From positions 1-9,640 of the forward strand of contig CALDNG010000415.1 in the NCBI GenBank assembly GCA_937915285.1: a stretch of 9,640 nucleotides of DNA. The letters are read 5' to 3'. The DNA is from an uncultured Desulfomonile sp. Lineage in GTDB: Bacteria > Desulfobacterota > Desulfomonilia > Desulfomonilales > Desulfomonilaceae. The position numbers were made by a program, and so were the translations under genes. How positions within the stretch are numbered: the first letter of the stretch is position 1; each line of letters opens with the position of its first letter. A model generated the notes under the pieces. That model was not told the origin of the DNA, made no database searches, and saw only the letters and a list, made by a program, of their open reading frames with translations. This document shows, in pieces, positions 1 through 4,040 of this stretch.

Positions 1-20
1 GACGTGTGCTCTTCCGATCT
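1..20. other. Illumina adapter remnant, left end
   Basis: These 20 bases equal the 3' end of the standard TruSeq read-2 adapter, including its final CTCTTCCGATCT. This is library construction sequence, not genome. It runs without a break into the first biological base at about 21, so anything reading across this boundary is artificial. Confidence 0.96.
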
Positions 21-25
21 GCCAT
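21..25 (-). CDS. first bases of the next gene after gvpH, cut off by the contig end
   Basis: On the minus strand an AGGAG ribosome binding site (complement of 32-36) stands six bases before an ATG (complement of 23-25). The ATG is followed by GC and then by adapter. The preceding gene stops at 40-42, so the gap is only 14 bases, which is typical of an operon. The first two residues would be Met-Ala. GvpA proteins often begin Met-Ala, but two residues cannot identify a gene. All that can be said is that the operon continues past the contig edge. Confidence 0.45.
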
Positions 26-39
26 CTGGTTCTCCTACA

Positions 40-567
40 TCAATTTTTCAGCTTGATCTCTACCATCCCATTGTTGCAGGAATAGGACATTTTTGTTTTG
101 GGATAGGCCCGGGACAGAAGAACTTCCTTGCTGTATTTCTTGTCACCACGCTCTGCCGATATCGAGAGAACATCGTCCTTGATTTCCAGCTTGACGTCCC
201 CTTTACTTATTCCAGGCATTTCAGCAACTACCAGGGTGTGGTCATCTTCCTCAAATACGTCTACGAGAGGTTCCCGGACTTCCTGGACGAAGGTGTGACC
301 GGATTTCTTGTCCCTGGTAACGTTTCCAAATGGCTCAACCTTTATTTTTTCTTCACCCTGTTTGCCTGCCCCGAATTTAACATTGAAGCCATAAACGGCC
401 TTGAGGTCTTTTTCTCCACCTAGATTCCCAAATTCCCCTGATTGTTTGAGAGCCTGGCCTTTCTCGGCTAGTTCTCCCAATTTATGAACCAAATCAGCCA
501 GGCCGCCCAATATCCCCCCAAAAGGCTGGCCTTCAGTGTCTGAAGGGGGTTTAACTTTCTTCGCCAT
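40..567 (-). CDS. gvpH: GvpH-like gas vesicle protein, Hsp20/alpha-crystallin family
   Basis: Seen: 175 residues. The N-terminal part is Gly-rich and amphipathic (about 16-55, with GGILGGLADLVHKLGELAEK), followed by a conserved-looking stretch KAVYGFNVKFG (56-66) and KVEPFGN (76-82). An alpha-crystallin domain runs from about 97 to 175 (VREPLVDVFEEDDHTLVVAEMPG, then DDVLSISAERGDKKY). The chain ends directly after the last beta strand (GMVEIKLKN), so the C-terminal IxI tail of ordinary small heat-shock proteins is missing. Known: GvpH proteins are Hsp20 relatives encoded in gas vesicle clusters and are thought to help fold or stabilise other Gvp proteins. Start: the ATG at 565-567 has GGAGGA (573-578) five bases upstream. 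The frame stays open further upstream, but that part lies inside the regulator gene and has no better signal. The 17-base overlap with the preceding regulator suggests translational coupling. An unrelated Hsp20 is the alternative; the N-terminal pattern favours GvpH. Confidence 0.75.
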   Translation of the reverse strand: MAKKVKPPSDTEGQPFGGILGGLADLVHKLGELAEKGQALKQSGEFGNLGGEKDLKAVYGFNVKFGAGKQGEEKIKVEPFGNVTRDKKSGHTFVQEVREPLVDVFEEDDHTLVVAEMPGISKGDVKLEIKDDVLSISAERGDKKYSKEVLLSRAYPKTKMSYSCNNGMVEIKLKN

Positions 568-1984
568 CACTTTCCTCCGAGTACAGTCGAATACTGTACT
601 GCTTGATCTTTGAATGCATTGTTTTGTAGTCAATTTGCAATAAACGAGCCGCTTTGGCCTTGTTGCCTCCCGTTTTTCTCAAGGCCTTCAATATAATTTT
701 GCTCTCCACCTCGGCTATAGATTTGTGAACAATCTCCCTAAGTGACAACCCCTCCCACTCAATGTTTTCTGGGGGGTTGGTAGCCGGCTCTTTCTTTGAA
801 GTCTCGGTATCGTGTAGCAAGAGATGCTCAGGTGTGATGTACTCGTTGGCCTGCAGGACTGCTCTCCTAATGGCTGCCCTAAGTTGCCTGACATTCCCGG
901 GCCATGCGTATGAACTAATCGAGGAGAGGCATTCCGTGGAGAAGCCGAGCACATTTTTGTTCAATTCAACATTTGTGGCGTGAATGAACCGTTCGGCCAT
1001 ATGCATAATGTCTATTCTACGTTCTCTTATCGGAGGAATACCAATAGTGAATTCACTTAACCGGTAAAACAAGTCCCTGCTGAACAGGCCAGCCGCAACT
1101 TCGAGATTGAGATCCTTGTTGGTGGCGACAATCAACCTCACATCAACCTCGACGGGCTCTCGCCCCCCAACCCTGAAGAAACTTTTTTCCTGTATCGCTC
1201 TAAGGAGTTTGGTCTGGCAACTCAAAGGGAGATTTCCAATTTCGTCGAGAAACAGTGTGCCACCCTGCGCCATTTCGAACTTGCCAACCCGGGAACTGAC
1301 TGCTCCGGTAAATGCGCCCTTCTCATACCCGAATAGCTCAGACTCAAAAAGGGTTTCCGGTATTGCTCCACAGTCCACCGGAATCATTGCGCTATCAGAG
1401 CGTTGACTGGCTTGATGAATGGCCTGAGCGACCAATTCCTTGCCAGTTCCTGTTTCCCCTTGAATCACGACTGAAAAATCGGATCCAGACACCAGCCTCA
1501 AATCCGAAATTATTCTCTCGACCTCTTTGCTTGGCCCCATCATGTCAGCTAGTTGGACCAGGGATATGTCCTTCTTTTTTAAAACAGGCGCCTTTTTCTT
1601 GCTGCTAAGTGACCTTGTGGCCAAAGCCCTCTTGATCTTTTCTATGAGGACCCTATTGTCCAGAGGTTTGGACAGATAATCAAAAGCCCCGTCCTTCATT
1701 GCTTCCACCGCGCCATGTACGCCAGAGTAGGCCGTAACCATTATGATGGGGAGTTCCGGGCTCATCTGTTTCGCTTTTCTCAAAGCCTCCATGCCGTCCA
1801 TGCCTGGCATTTTTACATCCAGCAGGACGACATCCGGTAAACCCAAACGGATCATGTCCAGAGCCATTTCTGCGTCATGAGCAACCAGCGAAGTGAATCC
1901 CTCGCGTTTCAAGACCCTGAACAAAATGTCACAAAAATCCTTTTCATCATCAACGATAAGGATTTTGGCAAAACCTGGAGTCAT
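551..1984 (-). CDS. sigma-54-dependent response regulator, NtrC family
   Basis: Seen: 477 residues with the full three-domain layout. The receiver domain (about 6-120) has the acidic pair D12/D13, phospho-acceptor D56, T84 and K106. The central AAA+ domain (about 148-375) has Walker A GETGTGKE (176-183), the sigma-54-contacting loop GAFTGA (223-228), Walker B GGTLFLDEIG (241-250), candidate arginine fingers R308 and R320, and WPGNVRQL (361-368). A Fis-type helix-turn-helix lies at about 438-463 (GGNKAKAARLLQIDYKTMHSKI). Known: when phosphorylated, such proteins oligomerise at upstream sites and remodel sigma-54 RNA polymerase. No partner histidine kinase lies in the window. The start has AGAGGG (1989-1994) four bases upstream. 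The stop at 551-553 lies inside the start of gvpH, so control of gas vesicle genes is the natural inference; Serratia gas vesicle clusters also contain NtrC-type regulators. The gene may be controlled by the sigma-54 promoter at 3108-3124, which would be positive feedback. Confidence 0.95.
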   Translation of the reverse strand: MTPGFAKILIVDDEKDFCDILFRVLKREGFTSLVAHDAEMALDMIRLGLPDVVLLDVKMPGMDGMEALRKAKQMSPELPIIMVTAYSGVHGAVEAMKDGAFDYLSKPLDNRVLIEKIKRALATRSLSSKKKAPVLKKKDISLVQLADMMGPSKEVERIISDLRLVSGSDFSVVIQGETGTGKELVAQAIHQASQRSDSAMIPVDCGAIPETLFESELFGYEKGAFTGAVSSRVGKFEMAQGGTLFLDEIGNLPLSCQTKLLRAIQEKSFFRVGGREPVEVDVRLIVATNKDLNLEVAAGLFSRDLFYRLSEFTIGIPPIRERRIDIMHMAERFIHATNVELNKNVLGFSTECLSSISSYAWPGNVRQLRAAIRRAVLQANEYITPEHLLLHDTETSKKEPATNPPENIEWEGLSLREIVHKSIAEVESKIILKALRKTGGNKAKAARLLQIDYKTMHSKIKQYSIRLYSEESDGEES

Positions 1985-2091
1985 TCGTCCCTCTAAAAAC
2001 AGTTTGATATTACTAACGGTTCATTAACTATTCCGATTTAAATCCTGCTCATTTTGCCGCATTGTTGATTAGCTAAAGACCGGTTTCAACC

Positions 2092-2712
2092 CTAAAGACG
2101 AATCGGGTAATCGACTTGAATGTCTTTTGAAAGCCAGGGTCCCAAATTGTGAAGCATTCCAAGAAAAACAATCCCCAATTCGCCCTCTCCCAAGGTTTCG
2201 TTTATGCGGTTGGCGATGAACCTGTCCCGTCTTTTAAGAACGTCATCCTGGCTTTCCCTGATCTGTTTTTCTGAAGATTTATTCAACGATTGAGGGGACT
2301 CCAAAATTTTCCTGGTTATTTCATATTCTTCCAGGAGCAGTTCTATAGATTCCGTTCCCATGAGGATGGCGCCTCTCCTGATCAGTTCCAATAGCAGACG
2401 ATGATTGAGACTCCCGGAATCCGCCAGTTTTTTGACCACTTCAATCTCGCTCCCATCGGAGGTAACCGCCAAACCGTCCTGATAAACCCGCGTAGTTGAG
2501 CCTTCTACGTGAAGCCTCGAAACCACCAGGCTTACCATTTCCCAGAATTTGTTCACTACATCCTGCTTGCGTTTCCAGCCCACACGGCCGACCTTGTTAA
2601 GATAGGCCTTCTTGACCGCTTCTCCAAGGTTACCCATATCCTGCTGAGTGTGGATTATCGGTATATATGTAAGTTTTCTGGCAACCTTAGGCGCTCTTGA
2701 AACAGTTTTCAT
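2092..2712 (-). CDS. conserved protein of unknown function (about 206 residues)
   Basis: I do not know a named function. The frame extends to an ATG at 2773-2775, but that extension only adds a hydrophobic stretch. I chose the ATG at 2710-2712 because the best sigma-70-like -10 element (2783-2788) would start RNA near 2776, and because the family-like core IPIIHTQQDMG begins soon after. No strong ribosome binding site precedes either start. Numbered from 2712, the protein has that core at about 18-28, VYQDGLAV (77-84), a helical block GAILMGTESIELLLEEYE (115-132), a charged linker and the C-terminal ETLGEGELGIVFLGMLHNLG (172-191). The core resembles uncharacterised proteins I recall from sulfate reducers. 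It is soluble and has no signal peptide with the short start. The gap to the regulator gene is 107 bases without a clear terminator, so the two may be co-transcribed. The long start would give a leaderless protein with a possible membrane anchor, which I consider less likely. Confidence 0.75.
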   Translation of the reverse strand: MKTVSRAPKVARKLTYIPIIHTQQDMGNLGEAVKKAYLNKVGRVGWKRKQDVVNKFWEMVSLVVSRLHVEGSTTRVYQDGLAVTSDGSEIEVVKKLADSGSLNHRLLLELIRRGAILMGTESIELLLEEYEITRKILESPQSLNKSSEKQIRESQDDVLKRRDRFIANRINETLGEGELGIVFLGMLHNLGPWLSKDIQVDYPIRL

Positions 2713-2762
2713 GCCAAAGCCCATCATTTGATAGAATACTGTGGTGAAAATTCCATAGATCA

Positions 2763-2790
2763 CTGACCATACCAATAGGTAAACTATACC
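2763..2790 (+). promoter_or_regulatory. candidate sigma-70 promoter for a plus-strand RNA
   Basis: CTGACC at 2763-2768 (four of six matches to TTGACA) and TATACC at 2785-2790 (four of six matches to TATAAT) are separated by 16 bases. RNA would start near 2797 and run into the structured spacer that ends at the hairpin before 3060. The match is modest and shares bases with the minus-strand candidate. GGTA and TACC arms around 2778-2790 make the site partly symmetrical. Confidence 0.25.
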
Positions 2791-2791
2791 A
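2783..2791 (-). promoter_or_regulatory. candidate extended -10 promoter for the unknown gene
   Basis: The minus strand reads TGGTATAGT, an extended -10 element (TG-N-TATAGT, five of six matches to TATAAT). RNA would start near 2776, giving a leader of about 64 bases before the ATG at 2710-2712. No good -35 box is seen, which is tolerable for extended -10 promoters. The site overlaps a plus-strand candidate promoter, so only one may be real. Confidence 0.35.
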
Positions 2792-2796
2792 CATTT

Positions 2797-3060
2797 GTGG
2801 CCCTTTATCTTCTATTGGAGGATTGTGGCGCGATAAAGTCGCTTATGGCGCGGAACACAAATTGAAGCCTTCTCTATCCTTGTTGGGGAGTAACTTTGAG
2901 TTCACCTTTGATCATGTTATAAACTGTTCCGGACAGCAATTTCGGGCTGAACAAGGGCTGCGCGTTGTTGTGTATTTATGCCCTGGGTTCTATTTGTACA
3001 AAGTAAAGCCTCGGGGGGCAGCGTTTGAAGATGGGATAGTAGGAAACCCGAGGCTTTTTC
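2797..3060 (+). ncRNA. possible small structured RNA of unknown class
   Basis: This gene-free stretch lies between a weak plus-strand promoter and a terminator-like hairpin. Direct inspection shows several possible stems: 2851-2857 with 2925-2931 (CGGAACA/TGTTCCG, 7 bp); 2949-2952 plus 2954-2958 with 2980-2984 plus 2987-2990 (GAAC-AGGGC against GCCCT-GTTC, 9 bp with a small internal loop); and 3005-3015 with 3047-3057 (11 bp). A 10-bp palindrome TTTGTACAAA lies at 2993-3002. An open frame from a TTG at 2823 runs through the terminator hairpin, has its GGAGGA touching the start codon and shows no recognisable protein, so I do not call it coding. The size is compatible with a housekeeping or regulatory RNA, but I do not recognise tmRNA, RNase P, SRP or a known riboswitch core. 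A 6S-like RNA cannot be excluded. The alternative is a long untranslated leader on the minus strand. Confidence 0.3.
3005..3060 (+). terminator. 11-bp hairpin with T tract, long loop
   Basis: AAAGCCTCGGG at 3005-3015 pairs perfectly with CCCGAGGCTTT at 3047-3057 and is followed by more T residues up to 3059. The loop is 31 bases, unusually long for an intrinsic terminator. The T run is better on the plus strand; on the minus strand the stem is followed by the weaker ACTTTG. It would end a plus-strand RNA made in the spacer, and could act as an attenuator in the leader made from the sigma-54 promoter. Confidence 0.55.
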
Positions 3061-3107
3061 GTATTAGCGGTTATGTGACTTAAATGGCTAACTGTCGATC
3101 TTAGTAA

Positions 3108-3124
3108 GAGCAAATTGCGTGCCA
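3108..3124 (-). promoter_or_regulatory. sigma-54 (RpoN) promoter, -24/-12 type
   Basis: Read on the minus strand the site is TGGCAC-GCAAT-TTGC followed by T. This fits the sigma-54 consensus TGGCACG-N4-TTGCW, with the required GG-N10-GC spacing exact (GG at 3122-3123, GC at 3110-3111). RNA would start near 3098 and run leftward through the spacer toward the unknown gene, the regulator and gvpH. Its leader before 2712 would be almost 390 bases and would contain the 3005-3057 hairpin. The window itself encodes a sigma-54 activator in the downstream operon, so positive autoregulation is a reasonable inference. Confidence 0.6.
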
Positions 3125-3131
3125 TGCCAGA

Positions 3132-3145
3132 TTCGAGGTCTCGAA
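3132..3145. promoter_or_regulatory. interrupted palindrome, possible operator
   Basis: TTCGAG and CTCGAA are perfect inverted arms separated by GT. On the minus strand the centre lies about 40 bases before the predicted sigma-54 start and just outside the -24 element. On the plus strand it lies about 40 bases before the ATG at 3186. It could bind a dimeric regulator. Sigma-54 activators usually bind further upstream (about 80-150 bases), so its role is open. Confidence 0.35.
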
Positions 3146-3185
3146 CATTCATCATCGGCATTTCCGTGGATGGATCAGATAGCAA

Positions 3186-3947
3186 ATGGAAATAATTATA
3201 CTAGGAAGCGGAACGGCAACACCCAGGCTCGATAGGAACGCCTCTGGTGTTGTGATCAAGACCGGAAAGTCTACCATGCTGGTTGACATGGGACCGGGAA
3301 CCTTGAGACGCCTGTGCGAGTCCGGTATTGACTTCAAAGAGTTAGACGTGGTCATGCTGACTCATTTCCACCCTGATCATGTGTCCGACCTGGCCCCATT
3401 TCTTTTTGCGCACAATTATGCCCATGGGGAGATGAGAAAGGATCATTTTTTCCTCCTTGGGCCAAGTGGATTGGAACAACTGTATTGCGGGCTGGTCAAC
3501 ATATATGGCTCCTGGGTAAAACCAGCGGGTGACAGACTGAAGATTTTCGAACTCAAAGATCACGAACCGGACAAATTCGTGACAGGAGAGATTGTCATAC
3601 ATTCAGTTCCGGCAGAGCATTCCAGGCCTTCCATTTCCTTACGGATTGAGAGCCATGGAAAAAGTGTGACCATTTCCGGTGATACCGACTACTCTGAGAG
3701 CCTTGTCCTCCTTTCACGCAATAGCGATATTTTCATTTGTGAATGCTCGATGCCTGATGGACAATCCATTTCCGGCCACTCGACGCCTTCTGTAGCAGGA
3801 AAGATGGCTAAAGAGGCTGATGTGAAAAAACTTGTTTTAACTCATTTTTATCCGCCCTGTGATCTTGTTGACACGGTTGCGCAGGCATCGCTTTTTTTCA
3901 GTGGCCCTATTGTTAAATCCGAAGATTTGTTAAAAATAAAAGTATAG
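3186..3947 (+). CDS. RNase Z-like metallo-beta-lactamase-fold hydrolase
   Basis: Seen: 253 residues. GSGTATP at 7-13; the two-metal motif HFHPDH at 60-65; further ligands H145 (AEHS), D166 (SGDTD) and H220 (LTHFYPP); plus ECSMP at 186-190 and GHSTP at 197-201. The GHST and LTHF blocks are the RNase Z/ElaC pattern. H145 and D166 are only 21 residues apart. In genuine tRNase Z (for example the B. subtilis enzyme, about 307 residues) this interval holds the flexible tRNA-binding arm, so that arm is absent here. Known: arm-less relatives include YhfI-like and phosphodiesterase-like MBL proteins, whose substrates are often unknown. I therefore infer a phosphodiesterase or related hydrolase rather than a tRNA 3'-processing enzyme. 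Cytoplasmic, no signal peptide. The ATG at 3186 is the first in frame after a stop at 3180-3182; its ribosome binding site is weak (GGAT-like). The next gene begins 93 bases downstream with no terminator between. Confidence 0.88.
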   Translation: MEIIILGSGTATPRLDRNASGVVIKTGKSTMLVDMGPGTLRRLCESGIDFKELDVVMLTHFHPDHVSDLAPFLFAHNYAHGEMRKDHFFLLGPSGLEQLYCGLVNIYGSWVKPAGDRLKIFELKDHEPDKFVTGEIVIHSVPAEHSRPSISLRIESHGKSVTISGDTDYSESLVLLSRNSDIFICECSMPDGQSISGHSTPSVAGKMAKEADVKKLVLTHFYPPCDLVDTVAQASLFFSGPIVKSEDLLKIKV

Positions 3948-4040
3948 CGTCTTGCGCACGACACGCGTCGCTAAGGTTGAGACAGATCTGACGATGGGAG
4001 CTGAGTTGATTATTTCAGAGGCGGATCGCAGGAACCAAGC

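Noticed and set aside
4..423. Plus-strand open frame opposite gvpH
   Set aside because: It begins inside the synthetic adapter and is antisense to a clear coding gene.
2713..2775. N-terminal extension of the unknown protein from the ATG at 2775
   Set aside because: No ribosome binding site precedes it, the predicted RNA start would coincide with the codon, and the added residues look like chance hydrophobic coding.
2993..3002. Perfect palindrome TTTGTACAAA as an operator
   Set aside because: A short AT-rich palindrome can occur by chance, and it lies inside the proposed RNA, not near a promoter core. Noted only as part of the spacer.
2823..3083. Open frame of 86 residues starting at TTG in the spacer
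   Set aside because: The ribosome binding site touches the start codon, the frame runs through the terminator hairpin and the translation resembles no protein family I know.
3120..3145. tRNA-like T-loop motif (ATTCGAGGTC) before the MBL gene
   Set aside because: No acceptor stem, D arm or anticodon arm surrounds it. The bases are better explained as the TTCGAG-GT-CTCGAA palindrome.
3948..4040. Promoter for the PBP gene in the gap after the MBL gene
   Set aside because: TTGAGA-like sequences are present but no -10 element lies at a suitable distance. Read-through from the MBL gene is as likely.
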